From NCBI RefSeq assembly GCF_004664715.2, contig NC_051083.1:117972913-118036912 (forward strand): 64,000 nucleotides of DNA. The letters run 5' to 3'. Position numbers and translations under genes: made by a program. This DNA is from Peromyscus leucopus. Its lineage: Eukaryota; Chordata; Mammalia; Rodentia; Cricetidae. Under the pieces are notes generated by a model. The model was not told the DNA's origin and did not search any database. It was given only the letters and a program-made list of their open reading frames with translations. The first letter of the stretch is position 1. Each line of letters starts with the position of its first letter. Below are positions 10,771 to 21,579 of the stretch, piece after piece.

Positions 10771-12538
10771 AGTATCTATAAACTCTGGGTCATGTAAAAA
10801 TTTCTTGGGGAAAACAGGGTCATAAGTGGAAAAAGTTTAAGAAGCTCTGACAAGATATTCTAGGTGGAAGGAGCTACAAAGACCATTTATGTCACGGCTT
10901 TTGAAAACTAATTGAAAAACATATTGCAACTCTTTGTTCAAACATAGAACCCCATTATGCATAAAGTGCATATAAAGTGACACTGCTCTGGTTAAAATAG
11001 AGGAATGAACCCTCTCTACACAACCTTGCTTTTTACTGTTCAGGCTAAGAGAAAAGGGAGGTAATACCACATGCAGCCAGATTATGGGAACCAGTTCACA
11101 TGTGTTTTGTGAGCCAGTTTGTTAAAGACAGCAATTATTAAAAATTAAATTATATGAACTTACAATTAAGTTATATTAAAGACAAAGCTAGTGAATTCTC
11201 AAAACTCATCACTTCCTAATTCTTTGACCACACTTCACTATTATCAATACTTTTGAGGTTGTTTACATCTATTGTATCTGCTCGGTGGAAATACTATACA
11301 ATGGTGTGCTGTTGTGCATCTTTGCCCAATTCCTCGTCTAATGACGTCAGGTTGGGAAATTGAAATTGGCCCTGGTGGGAGTATTTATACCACAGAAATC
11401 CACAGAATGCTATAAACCAGAGCTCCAGTTCCCTCTTATTGGGAGAGCCAGTGTTAAACATTCACCGTCTCCGGCCAACTCTGTGAGTCCTCACTTCTCT
11501 TGGAAGCTATCCATCCAGCAATTGTCACCATGGGGAGACAGCTGCTTGGAAGTCAGAGAAGGGGAAAGGCTTTGGAGTGATCAACCATCATCATAGGACT
11601 CTACGGAAGAGAAAGGTCCTTGCAGGACCCCACCCCAGGCAACTACCATGGCAGATGAGAGCAGCATGGAGTGACAGCTGATAACTTGAACCATTTTACT
11701 AGAAGACCTAACTGCCCAGTTTATAGTCAAGACCATTGCATCACATCCTACCACAGTTCAGGAACCAAGAATGTTCATTCCATGACCACTTCAAAATGGG
11801 CTAAGTTATAGGTACAACAAGCTTGTAAGAAGACACCTGGTCTGCTGTGTCTACGGTTGCATCCATGGCCTATGACAATACATGGAACATGAAGGACCTT
11901 TAGCCAACACATACCTAGTGAAAGAGAGAAACCAATTGCCCCACAGAAAGCCATTTGTCTATTTCATCACTATTTCTAGGAAAAATAGTTAGGACATTTA
12001 TTTTATACAAGCAGTGGGGTGTCAAATCACTTAAGAAAGATGTCTACCCCAAACTGATGTCCCAAAGTATTGATACTTAAAGAGTCAAATGACCACTATT
12101 GAGTAAATTATTGGCGTGAGTTTTCTAATGCCCCAATGATGGCTGATAAACAGAAATGACTTTACTGGGATGGGGAGCTGATTGGCAGTGACACACTCTA
12201 CCCATTGTAGCTCCCATTTCAAACATCTTTCACCTCTTTTTTCTGCTGTGCCTGATCCCTTCATTTTCTACCCTAGTGGCCCTTTTGCTTTGGATTCCCT
12301 CTCCTCTTCTGTCCTTCTCAGCTCCCCAGCCTGCTAGTCACCCCTCACATGGTCCTCCCCAGACACTTAAATAATAATCAAGTCTTGCCCAAAGCCTCTG
12401 GGGTGGGAGAGATCACTCCTCCCAAACCCAAACCCAAACAAATGCTCAAGCTAGACAGGCCTCTTCATCTTCAGCCTTTACAAAGAAAGAGATACTCACC
12501 GATAACTAAATATTCTTTTGTCGATTTCAATTTCTACT

Positions 12539-12539
<1 letters not shown>
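10771..12539. other. Unassigned sequence, no gene seen
   Basis: No repeat family or conserved protein is recognised. A tgacgtca core lies near 11,342 (aatgacgtcagg), which matches a CRE-type palindrome, but nothing else promoter-like surrounds it. Open frames here reach only 78 codons. Confidence 0.45.

Positions 12540-12581
<42 letters not shown>
12540..12581. repeat. (TG)21 microsatellite
   Basis: About 21 uninterrupted TG units, then a short pyrimidine stretch. It lies inside a 104-codon plus-strand frame that owes its cysteine/valine run to the repeat. Confidence 0.97.
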
Positions 12582-12582
<1 letters not shown>

Positions 12583-13017
12583 TCCCTCCCAAAAGGATTG
12601 TGCTATGCCTCTTTTATGCTTAAATGTCCTTATAATGTAATTTCACATATCTGCAATTTATAGCACTGCAGGAGAGAAGCTAATATCCTAATGTTAATGA
12701 CGCCTTTCTGGGTTACAGTGACCCATATGCAATCATCTAGCTAGTTCAAATAGACTCTGAAAGCCACTTAGGCCATAGCAGCTGGGTTAAGTGAAAAGTT
12801 CTACCAAAAATGATTTAAATGGATAGGTCACGTGGCTCAAGTTTTATAAAGAGTTTTTAATATCATCACCCATTCTCAGGGAGTGTGGCCAGGAATCTGA
12901 CTATGGGTTCTTTTGAAAGGCTTTTGTAGTCTATGGTCACCTCTAGTGAAATTGCTGCTACTCCCGGGTAAGTGGTGAAGCTGCCTCCAGGGTAGACCTA
13001 TGTATCCCAGCCAAACT

Positions 13018-13175
13018 TCTTTTGTTGTTGTTGTTTTCAAGACAGGGTTTCTCTGTATCTCTGGTTGTCCGGGAACTTGCTCTGTAGACCAGGCTGGCCT
13101 CAAACCCAGAGATTCACCTGCTTCTGCCCCCTGAGTGCTGGGATTAAAGGCGTGTGCCATACCACCACCCGGCTC
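13018..13175 (-). mobile_element. B1 SINE, antisense
   Basis: On the plus strand (TTG)n is followed by caagacagggtttctctgta, gtagaccaggctggcctcaa, gagtgctgggattaaaggcg and ccacccggct. This is a nearly complete B1 in reverse with little divergence, so it is fairly young. Confidence 0.93.
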
Positions 13176-13349
13176 TCAAGCAACATCTGCAAACAGATCT
13201 GCCATCGCAGAATTGAATCCATCAGGAGAGTGCCAGAAGTGAGTTTAAGTTAGAAGTCATCTGAAGGATTCTAGCAGGCCCGCTGGCTTCCAGAAGTTCT
13301 GCCATGAAATCGGTGAGCAGCTCAAGTTACTTAGCCTTCTGAGTCTTGG

Positions 13350-13475
13350 TTTGACATTTATTTTGTTCTTGCTGGCCTCAAACAACTCACTGTGTAGCTG
13401 AGGATGACCCTGATGATCCCCTGCCTCTAGATGCTTAGTGCTAGGATTTAAGGGATGGGACACCATGACTGGTGT
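13350..13475 (-). mobile_element. Diverged B1/B4-related SINE, antisense
   Basis: Plus-strand motifs ctggcctcaaacaactcact, gtgtagctgaggatgaccct, agtgctaggatttaaggg and accatgactggt follow the antisense order of an old B1 subfamily that carries the 'gctgaggatgacc' segment. It has no clear tail. Confidence 0.75.
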
Positions 13476-13533
13476 ATGGGTTTCCACCTCTTTAAAATGA
13501 TGTTGTTGATAGCACTAGATTTCCTGGAGTTAT

Positions 13534-13560
13534 ATTAATTAATTAATCAATCAATCAATT
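13534..13560. repeat. (ATTA)n(ATCA)n short repeat
   Basis: Three ATTA-type units pass into four ATCA-type units. Short and low in interest. Confidence 0.85.
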
Positions 13561-15879
13561 CAAGGATTCATTCAAAGCCCTAGCTCTAGCTAACAGATTT
13601 GCTCTAGCGAATTTGCACATAGTACGGGTTTTTCTTTTTAAAGGAGGGCAGTTAAAAGTAAAAAAACAATTAAAAATAAAAGCAAATAAAAGTTAAGATT
13701 GTTATCTTTTTACGAGCTTGGCAGACCCGCAATAAACTGTAACACTAGAGCCTTGAGGTCTGCACCCGGAGATAGGAGGACCAGTTGCTCGCCACCGTTG
13801 CAGTCTATCAGTCTAGGCCACTGAATTAGGGCCCATGCCGAAGTGGCTCCAGGCAAGCAGACTACTGCAAGTCAAAAGCACAAACAAGCCATGTGGTCCT
13901 CCGGGAAGTTCCCTGGGGAGTTGGAGCTGGTGCCAGCCCTCCCACCAAGAGTCATCACAGTCAGTGGGTGCTTGTGAGGAGTCCCAGACTGGGCCCCTCA
14001 TGCGCTGTCTGCCTTTGCCTCTCCCTGGGCCTCCTCTCGGCTCAAGCTTCCACTAACGACTGAAGGGCCAGACTTGCAGAACTTTTTGAGTTTCCCTTCT
14101 TTGCTCCCTGCCCTCTCTCTATCCTCCGGTTTATATCGAAGGCCAGACACGGCACTCTCTGCCCCCCTCCCCGCTTAGCTTTTTACTGGAAGTGTAAAGA
14201 GATTGGTGAGACCCTGCTTGCAGGCTCTGCAGTAGAAAGGCCAAGGAGGAAGGAGTGCCACAAATTTGAGGCCAGCTTGCAGTACATAGCAAGACCCTGT
14301 CTCAAACAGCCAAGAAAAACCGAGTGAGCCCATGTGTACCTCTGAAACATTTTGATTTGGAGAACATGGGTGGGGTCGGCGGGGGGGGGGCACTTTTCAG
14401 TTTCATACTGAGGGACAAGCCAATGGGATCTTCTGGTTACCTGAATCTCAAACATCACTGAAATGTATTCTGAGCTTAATTTAGATGCAGCGCTGGCAAC
14501 TTAAGGTCAATGTGTCGCTTTATGGGTCTGTGAGCCCTCAAGGTTTCACAGAGCTCTGGCTCTTATCTGAGGATTTTTCTAGTAACTCTGTAACCAAGGC
14601 TAACAGGAGTGTTTCTAGTGGGCGTTCAATCCTACAGATATTTTAAAAAGCCATTTCTGAGAAATTCAAGTCCATATCAGGAGTGATAATAGGATGGCTG
14701 CCTCCCAAGATTTGCAAGCTGTGCAGCATTTAGCTGCAAATAAACAAATAGGGAATCCAATCCTTTTTTGTTGCTAATGTTAATTATACCATTGCTTCAG
14801 GGTTTTTTCCCCCCAAGTGTTCATAGCTCAAACCTCGATCTGGTGTTCCGAGTCACATTTCTCAGTCAATCCTTCCCATTTGCAGGAAGAGGCATCTGAC
14901 ATCTGAGCTTGCCCTTTCAATTCGTCCAGGTGCTGGTAGTTAGGGAGGATTTTCATATTCCAAGCTACATAGGGTTTGGAAATCGGACACCCCCATCCAG
15001 GATCGCAACAGGAGGCAATCATCATTGGTCACGAGGGGCAGGGAGTGGGAACTCTCGTGAGAGTCTGTGGGCTCTGGCCTTGAGCTTCAGACTGTTTCTG
15101 GCATCTTGCCTTTTCTGTGTATGTGTACTCAGGCCTTCAGCTAGCATTATTAGTGAGACTTCCACCTCTCTCCTCAGAGACACTGGAGCTCCAGCCATTT
15201 CTGCAGCTGCTTATGGCAGCATGGCCATAAACTTGGGAACTAGTTAGTGAAAGATTCAAGTGATTCTTATTATTAGGCAAGTTCAGGAAGCCTGAGCAAT
15301 TCCTTTCTATCCAGATGTCCCACAACCACCCAATGCATGATATGATTAAAACCATAGTGATTCAAAAAGTCACTTGTCCTGGAATATCTGTACTGAATGA
15401 GGCAGATCCACATTTATTCGGATGGAACATTCTCTAAGAAGGCTTGTGAAATGAGAAACCCCTGAGCTGCCAGCATCCCAGGGCAAGCTCACTTCGCAGA
15501 CCTCTGGGGTGCTAGCTTTCAGGAGGACTCTCTCTTTTTTCTGCACATCAATTGATACCCATAACGTGTTAGATGGGCTTGGATGTCTAGTTGATCATGG
15601 CAACCCTTGTATTTCAACTGCCTTTAGTTAACCGACTATTCTCAGAATGGCATAGATACAAGAGAGCCTGTTACAGGTTAGCAAAACATTCAAAGAATGA
15701 ACCCACAGAGTTGCAAAAACACTCACAAGTACATATATGGACTTATAAATACAGATACAATTTCAAGAACTAGGAAGAATAACTGTGTAGGGAAAGTACG
15801 AGGTGTTTGGGGAAAAAGAGTCCTTCCATGCCTTTTTGTACAGTTTAAATTTTATACAGTACTCACGCGTTATTTTCCC
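13561..15879. other. Mostly unassigned, one B1 fragment
   Basis: Apart from the B1 fragment at 14235-14330, nothing is recognised. The part from about 13,730 to 14,170 is more GC-rich than its surroundings but has few CpG dinucleotides and no clear promoter motif. A G10 run lies at about 14,381. Frames of 112 codons (14,909-15,247) and less show no known domain. Confidence 0.45.
14235..14330 (+). mobile_element. Truncated B1 SINE
   Basis: Only the right two-thirds is visible: aggccaaggaggaaggagtg, aatttgaggccagcttgcag, tacatagcaagaccctgtct, caaacagcc. The left end is missing or too diverged. Confidence 0.78.
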
Positions 15880-16290
15880 CCAATTTTTTATTTTGAAACT
15901 TTTTGAAGAGGTTGAAAAGGGCACAAAAGATTTCACAACCAATTTGCCGACACATTAAGTGCATAGTTCTGTTTCTATTGCTCTCCATACACGTGCGTGC
16001 ATGTTTTCCTTTATTGATCTACTTGCAAGGTACATGTGCAATGAGCCTCATTTCAATTTTCCAAACTGAGTCTCTCAATGAATGTCTCCCCCTCAGCCAT
16101 GAACCATTCTCCTACTTAAGAAAATAAACAACAGTCTCCCAATAGCATCTACTTTCCAACCCGTATTCAAACTGTCCCAGTATCCTCTGAATACCGTTTG
16201 GAAGTTTTTGAAAGTTCAGATTCTAAAATCAAGGTTTGTGCCTTGTACTTACTTATGTCTCTTTGTTGTCCTTTCAGCTGCAATGGTGTG
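15880..16290 (-). mobile_element. Ancient L1M 3'UTR-like segment, antisense
   Basis: Motifs in order are tttattttgaaactttttg, a degenerate acattctcctac stretch, tattcaaactgtcccagtat and cttatgtctctttgttgtcc. They follow an old mammalian L1 3'UTR that in antisense runs 'ttattttgaaa...ttcaaatttcaccaattgtccc...tcatgtctctttagtctcc'. Divergence is high, so family and orientation come from memory. Confidence 0.55.
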
Positions 16291-16300
16291 CATTCTCCAC

Positions 16301-16349
16301 CCCCCTCTCTCTCTCTCTGTGTGTGTGTGTCTGTGAAAGAGACAGAGAC

Positions 16350-16404
<55 letters not shown>
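16301..16404. repeat. Compound (TC)n(TG)n...(GA)n microsatellite
   Basis: About 7 CT units, then TG units, a short gaaagagacagagacagaca linker and about 25 GA units. The CT and GA blocks are complementary, so a single strand could fold back. Frames across it on both strands (Ser-Leu or Arg-Glu runs) are artefacts. Confidence 0.96.
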
Positions 16405-16406
<2 letters not shown>

Positions 16407-16510
16407 ACTGACTTTTTAAGGAGATTAGTATGACTGTCTTAGAGTCCACTTTAATTTCTGGGTGGATCTATTCACTCATGGTATACAGTACTTAATAAAA
16501 AGAGTAAAAC

Positions 16511-16600
16511 TCAAGATATGACTGAGTGGTAGAATGGTTTGCCTCGCACAAACAAGGCCCTAGGTTCCATTCACAGAAGTGCAAAAAAAAAAATAATAAT
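16511..16600 (+). mobile_element. ID element (BC1-related SINE)
   Basis: A tRNA-derived body with tgactgagtggtagaatggt, ttgcctcgcacaaacaaggc and cctaggttccattcacag ends in A11 plus taataat. The sequence corresponds to the ID/BC1 pattern 'agctcagtggtagag...ttgcctagcaag...ggttc'. The A and B boxes are partly altered. Confidence 0.82.
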
Positions 16601-16949
16601 TGCTAGCAGTAAGAAAAGAGACCAGATCCTGTCTTATATAAACAGCAACCTTCAAATGAGCTCATCTTCCAACATCTCCACCTTTCTGGTTCCTGGACCA
16701 GCTCTTCTAATCAGCCTCTTTGTCTTTCATCCTCCATATTCTGTAGTTCCCAAGTTCTTCATCTTATCCTTTGGCCTACCTTAGTATTTTACAACTTTTC
16801 TGGTCCTCTATACCCCACCATGGGTCAGACCTTCAATGCCTCACCTCTGAAGTATTCTGACTCCTTATTTACCTAAACCTTGCCCTGAAAATCTGTTATG
16901 AGTACAGAGGAAGCAGTGTCTTAGCTTGAGACAGATGTCTACTTATATT

Positions 16950-17080
16950 CCAACACAGCCAAGTATTTGCTGAGTGCCTTGGAGAAATCTTTGTGTTTAG
17001 CCTGACTTCTACTTTCTTCTCTGTAAAATGGAAATATCCATGGTGCCTCTTTCTTGGTTTTTGGTCAGCGCATACCTCCA
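16950..17080 (+). mobile_element. Probable MIR SINE fragment
   Basis: The segment tgccttggagaaatctttgt ... acttctactttcttctctgt, aaaatggaaatatccatggt follows the right half of MIR ('cttgggcaagt...cctcatctgtaaaatgg'). The left half is not clear. Confidence 0.5.
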
Positions 17081-17659
17081 AGGCTCCCACTTCTTCTAAA
17101 GGTCACTCCAAATCCTATCCTTTCTTTCTTCAGCCTTTTAATTAGCACATGATAATTACACACAACAAAGACATTTTCACGTACATACAGAACATCATAC
17201 TTTGATCATGTTCATAAATGGACAATCGGGAATGAAAATACTCTACTCTCTCTTTGGCTTTCAGATTTTTGAAATGAGGGAACCTGTGAAATTGGAATTT
17301 TTCAGGAAGCTGGGAGAAGGTAAAGGTTGAGAGTGTGGTGTCTGTCACCCAGAACAGAAGCTTATTGCTTAGAAACCGATTTTGCACATTTCTAAATACC
17401 TTGCCAGTCCAGTATGCCCGAGGGACAATGGTGGATCACTGTGGACACATGGTGGCCAGGCTGCTTAGCTACGCATGCCCCTGGCCCTCTATTTAAACCT
17501 AGACCTCACTTCAGAACCCCGAAGAGATACTTGGGGGAAGAAAGGACGGCATTGGACCTCTTTGTTCCTTCTTTTCTTCCTTTCCACTATCATTTGTTTC
17601 TTTAATTGGCTTATTAGGGTTGGGATAGGGGTAGGGAGCAGGCTCTGACCCTAAAAACT

Positions 17660-17930
17660 CTGGTAGCATTTCACTGCTCCCTATTCTCCTCTCTCATCCC
17701 TCTCCTGACTCCTCTGACCTGTCTCCTCCTTCCAAATCACCCCCTTCTGCTTTTTAATTTTTCTTTGCTAGCTTCTGGATATGATCAAGAACATGTCTTT
17801 CTGAACCTTGCTTATTTTGCGTAAATAATCATCTCCAGTTCCACACATTTTTCTACAAAGGCTATTTCATCTTCCTTAATGGCTCAATACTGCCCTATTG
17901 TACACACGCCTTGTTTTTACCCTGGCATCT
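17660..17930 (-). mobile_element. L1 LINE 3' region, antisense
   Basis: A C/T-rich leader (ctctcatccctctcctgac, ccttccaaatcaccccc) is followed by taatcatctccagttccac, ctacaaaggctatttcatct and atggctcaatactgccctat. This is the antisense order of the L1 ORF2 C-terminal coding and 3'UTR region. Confidence 0.7.
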
Positions 17931-17984
17931 GCTAAAGGACCCTCAAGCCAAGCCTAAGCCTCAGTTTTTCAGTCTCAGCCACAG

Positions 17985-18230
17985 CCCTGACACCTCCAGG
18001 AAGACTTCCCAAGAACAGTAGCCTCCACCCCTTTCTACATTTCCACGGCCTCTGTGGCCTCCAGAGATGACTTAGCAAAGAGTAGTTTTATTGCTCTGAC
18101 ATTTACATTCCCATCTTATCTGCTGTTGGAATAGCCAAGCTCCTTGAGGGCAGAGGCCATGTAGTGCTGTCTCACCTAGGGTTCCCAGAGCTAGTGCTTT
18201 GCTGAACACACAGGGCTGAGAGCTATCATT
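17985..18230 (+). mobile_element. L2 LINE 3' end, sense
   Basis: Motifs in L2 order are cacctccaggaagacttccc (end of ORF2), a degenerate middle, gccaagctccttgagggcag, aggccatgtagtgctgtc and cccagagctagtgctttgct. The 'agctccttgagggcag' block is diagnostic for the L2 3' end. Confidence 0.83.
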
Positions 18231-18394
18231 TGACGGACGTTGAGAAACTGGTCTTCAGAATCCTCACTCTTTCTTATTGGAGAGATGAGAGATGACGTTC
18301 TCACTATCTCCGACTATGCTGAGACTATCACCCCAACAATCATAGGAATTGGTCATATTTTAGACTGTCTATTATGTACATTAGTGATTTGAAT

Positions 18395-18525
18395 GTGTAT
18401 TCTCTATGATTCCAGCTTAATACGTGAAGAAACTGGCTCAGAAAGGGAAAGTTGCTTGTCTAGGCTCACCCAGCTATTGGCTGTTGAAGCTGTAGTCTGT
18501 CTAAATGCATCTGTCTGCCTCTGGA
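18395..18525 (-). mobile_element. MIR SINE, antisense
   Basis: The plus strand has gtgaagaaactggctcagaa, agggaaagttgcttgtctag and gctcacccagctattggctg. This is the complement of the MIR core ('gaggaaactgaggc...aggtcacacagcta'). Confidence 0.78.
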
Positions 18526-18897
18526 ATAACAGGAGACAAGAGTCCATGGGAGGAAGGACAACACTACTGTCAGAGTTGCTGGGATTCAGAAGAAATGTAC
18601 TTTAGTTGTCTTCTTTAGAAAGAAGAATGTTTGTGTGAATCTGTCCCCTCTCAGACCCCAGAGACAGGCTTCGCTGTAGCCGCAGGAGAATGAGGGCCAC
18701 GCTGCTTATCCCAGAAATGGACTTAGGCTCCGTTTGTTTCTCTGTTTGACCATCTATCTGAGTTAATAAGAACTCCCATAGCATCCCCAGAGGGAGGGGA
18801 AAAAAAGAAGGAAAGAAGCAAGAATATATAAAAGAGGATGCTAAGTAAGCAGAGGGAAAGATGGGAGACACTTGTGTGCTTATGATAATGGTTGTGT

Positions 18898-18945
<48 letters not shown>

Positions 18946-19612
18946 TCAGTCTTTGGATTTCAATAAAGAACAGACCAAAGTCAGAGTCAAAACTGCCTGC
19001 TTCTCAGCAGCCACTTCATCACCCCCATGTCACATTTCCCAGCTGGAGGGCAATAATTGCATGGCCAGATCTGGCCCCATCTGGGAAACACCAGGGTCTT
19101 CCTGAATCGTCATCCACTACCATGGCTGCCAAGGCATAAGGTGACCTAAGCGAAGCCTTCACACAAGCCATGTGCACAGTCATAAAACCCCAAGGGAATG
19201 TGGCAACAGACACAGAGCCGCCTGCCTGCCAAATTTCCAAAGGGAAGAAGGAGCTTGCTGCATCTGTATTTGCCCCTGGGATTGGAAAAATGTATCTCAG
19301 CCACTGAAGCGGGTGTGAGCGGGCAGGCAGGTGGGGGACTCACCTTCATAGGAGAGGGACTAGTTATACTAACAGTGCCAATGGCCTGGTGTATATGTGT
19401 GTCTTTGTAGCGATCCAGTTCTACACATACTTTACCAGATTGCATCCTGCCTGACAGTTTATTCCAGTCCTTTGAAAACAACAGTCCAAACATCAGAAGG
19501 ACCTGGGGCCTGAACAGGGTTTCCCATTTTTGTATATAACTTAGAGAGGAGAAAGAAATCCACACACACTACTCACCCTGAGGGGGACTCACTCAGTTAT
19601 TCTGGTGATTTT
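18526..19612. other. Unassigned except for a (TG)n tract
   Basis: No element or gene is recognised beyond the (TG)n at 18,892-18,944. A 139-codon minus-strand frame (19,146-19,565) has no recognisable domain, and frames run across it on the other strand too. Confidence 0.45.
18892..18944. repeat. (TG)n microsatellite
   Basis: TG units with TATG interruptions at both ends. It generates Cys-Val runs in two overlapping plus-strand frames that are not genes. Confidence 0.96.
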
Positions 19613-19715
19613 AATTTTTTTGAGATAAAGTCATCTTACTGTGCAGCCTAAGCTGGCCTGGAACCTGCAATACTTCTGCCTCAGTCTTTCAAATGCTAGC
19701 TCCAGCTGAACCCTA
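19613..19715 (-). mobile_element. Diverged B1 SINE, antisense
   Basis: Antisense B1 landmarks on the plus strand are tttttttgagataaagtca, gcagcctaagctggcctgga and ttctgcctcagtctttcaaa. The tgctgggattaaagg end is decayed to atgctagctcc. Confidence 0.72.
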
Positions 19716-19945
19716 CTTACTTGCCTTTGTTAGAAGCCAGAACACTTGGAAAGCACTCGTTCATGGGAACAAGAGAAGGTGAGGGAGTTGTATCATAGAG
19801 TGGCCACTATTAGAGAAATCATGTAATGAGCTAGCTACTAATAGTGCTTGCTATTTCCAATGGACTGTTTCATTTCTTAATTCAGGAAACCTATCTCCAG
19901 TGTATCAGGCACTGGGCCAGGCACACTCACACATAAACCCAAACT

Positions 19946-20070
19946 GAGCAAGATGGTGCATCCCAGCACTGGGACGTCTGAAGCAAGAGGATTGCTTGAG
20001 ACTGGGAGTTTGAACTAACCTGGGCAACATACAACTAGGACCCTGTCTCGAACACAACAGAAACCAACAC
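19946..20070 (+). mobile_element. Old B1 / proto-B1 SINE
   Basis: gcaagatggtgcatcccagc, aggattgcttgagactggga, gtttgaactaacctgggcaa, cataca and ggaccctgtctcgaa occur in B1 order. The 'ttgcttgaga...gggag' and 'cctgggcaacat' wording is the older, more 7SL-like form. Confidence 0.82.
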
Positions 20071-20208
20071 ACTCTGGTGTCAGAAATCGAGGGGGAGCTC
20101 AAAGCCGCAGCAGCAGTGAGAGGAGCTGCAGCTGTACAGCATGCAGCGGAATCGAAGGTGCAGGCTGGGGTTGGGTGCAGGTGTCCACGGCAGGCTGGGG
20201 GTGCCAGT

Positions 20209-20234
20209 GTTCCTATAGAAAGTTCCTATAGAAA
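20209..20234. repeat. Perfect 13-bp tandem duplication
   Basis: gttcctatagaaa occurs twice with no gap or mismatch. It lies in a short, slightly GC-rich pocket between a B1 and the (GAC)8 tract. Perfect identity suggests a recent local slip. Confidence 0.95.
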
Positions 20235-20287
20235 GGCAGAAGCAGTGGAAAGGGTTGGCTAGTACGTGGGGACTGGGCGGGGCGGGG

Positions 20288-20311
20288 GACGACGACGACG
20301 ACGACGACGAC
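20288..20311. repeat. (GAC)8 CpG-containing trinucleotide repeat
   Basis: Eight uninterrupted GAC units (ACG class), preceded directly by gggcggggcggggg. Each unit junction is a CpG. The minus-strand frame across it reads as eight serines in an 84-codon frame with no other sign of coding. Confidence 0.97.
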
Positions 20312-20414
20312 ACTATTTGTATTGTGGCAGCCACTTCATACTGAGTGGGGTGTCACATAACCCAAGGTATGTAGACCTACAAGGTAAAAGAGTTCTTGTC
20401 TTTTACCCCATAAC

Positions 20415-20464
20415 ACTACCCAAGTGCTCAGTGATGTGCTAGACACTGTCCTAAGTATTTTCCT

Positions 20465-20519
<55 letters not shown>

Positions 20520-20915
20520 CCTGTGTATGTACATGTGTCTCATGTGTCCAGGTACATGAATAAGTGTATGTAGAGTGTTGCCCTTCAGACACCATCTACT
20601 TCTTTTTTGGAGGTAGCACCTCTCACTGACATGGAACTGGCTCGTTTGGCTGGGCTGTGAGCCTCAAGCAGCCTGCGTCTGCCTCCCCAGCACTGGGATT
20701 AAAAGCACACACACCGCCATGCTTGGGGTTTTTTTGTTGTTGTTGCTTTGTTTTGTTGTTTTTTGTTTCGCCAACTGATCTATTTCCCTAGTCCCTGAGT
20801 GCTTTTCTTCTATTAGCACATTCTGGCATAGCCGTAGTTTATAGACAGTGAAACAGAAGAAAATGACATCCAGTCGTTTACCCAAGGTACCAGAATTCAA
20901 ACCTAGGTATTACAG
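20415..20915 (-). mobile_element. MIR SINE, antisense, split by a B3
   Basis: The left part (about 20,415-20,466, gatgtgctagacactgtcct, aagtattttcc) is one end of an antisense MIR. The rest resumes at about 20,798 (gtttatagacagtgaaacag, tacccaaggtaccagaattc, aaacctagg). A B3 with its GT tail lies between them. Confidence 0.72.
20467..20797 (-). mobile_element. B3 SINE, antisense, with (GT)25 tail
   Basis: The GT tract (20,467-20,516) is the complement of the CA-rich B3 tail. It is followed by acctctcactgacatggaac, ctgcctccccagcactggga, ttaaaagcacacacaccgcc and finally gccaactgatctatttccct, the complement of the B3 5' end. A T- and GTT-rich insert of about 45 bp sits before that last part. 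Imperfect target-site copies (agtattttccttc and agtgcttttcttc) flank it. Confidence 0.83.
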
Positions 20916-21074
20916 CAAGAATCTGTTTTTAGACCTAGCACCTTGAAGAAGAACTCATAGCTAAAGCTTGCTGTGTCTACAAGACAATAAGACAGCATGA
21001 GACTGAAGGAATGCATGGAAGACCGCACACCATAGACGTGCCAGCTAATAGAGAAGGCTGAACTTGAAAATAAG

Positions 21075-21160
21075 TATGGTTGGGCTAGGTGTGTAACTCA
21101 GTGGTTGTGCATGTGCTGAGCACATGTGAGGCCTCAGGTTCAACCCTTAGCACATATAAT
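21075..21160 (+). mobile_element. ID element
   Basis: A tRNA-like body, gggctaggtgtgtaactcag, tggttgtgcatgtgctgagc, gtgaggcctcaggttcaacc, cttagcacata, is followed by an AT-rich tail. The internal promoter boxes are still recognisable. Confidence 0.85.
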
Positions 21161-21579
21161 ATAAAATATAATGTAATCAAATAATATAGCATTATATAAA
21201 TGTTCAAAGAGTTTACAACAGGAGTAAGTGGTATAAGGCAATTATTGTGTGTTTTTAAGCTATGTGTAAACTTTAGAAAGAACCAAAATGTGAGTGGTGG
21301 AATGAGAAAACACCAAGCGATGGTGGGATTAAAAAATAAGCTAGGCCCAGCTGATGAGAGATGAGTGAACAAGGCTAGATGTGAGGCCATTATCCAGAAT
21401 CCAGACAGAGGAGTAGGAATGGGAAGAAATGAAAGAGAAGTTAAGCTTCATGAAGGATAGAGCGAGACCTTCTAAGCAGCGTTTGCTCTTCTAGAGCTAA
21501 AGTTACTGGTGGTCATGAGCCCTTGCACTCGGTGCCGAGGAGCTCAGTTGCTTTTTCACCCTGTACCTGTGCTTTATAT

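Noticed and set aside
11340..11352. tgacgtca palindrome (CRE-like)
   Set aside because: A single 8-bp match with no neighbouring promoter features is expected by chance about once per 65 kb.
13730..14170. GC-richer stretch considered as a CpG island or promoter
   Set aside because: CpG dinucleotides are sparse and no TATA, GC-box cluster or initiator context stands out.
16511..16600. Possible tRNA gene
   Set aside because: The A and B box-like motifs belong to an ID SINE with an A-rich tail; no cloverleaf with an anticodon arm is preserved.
19146..19565. 139-codon minus-strand frame
   Set aside because: No recognised domain; a 70-codon plus-strand frame overlaps it; length is near chance expectation.
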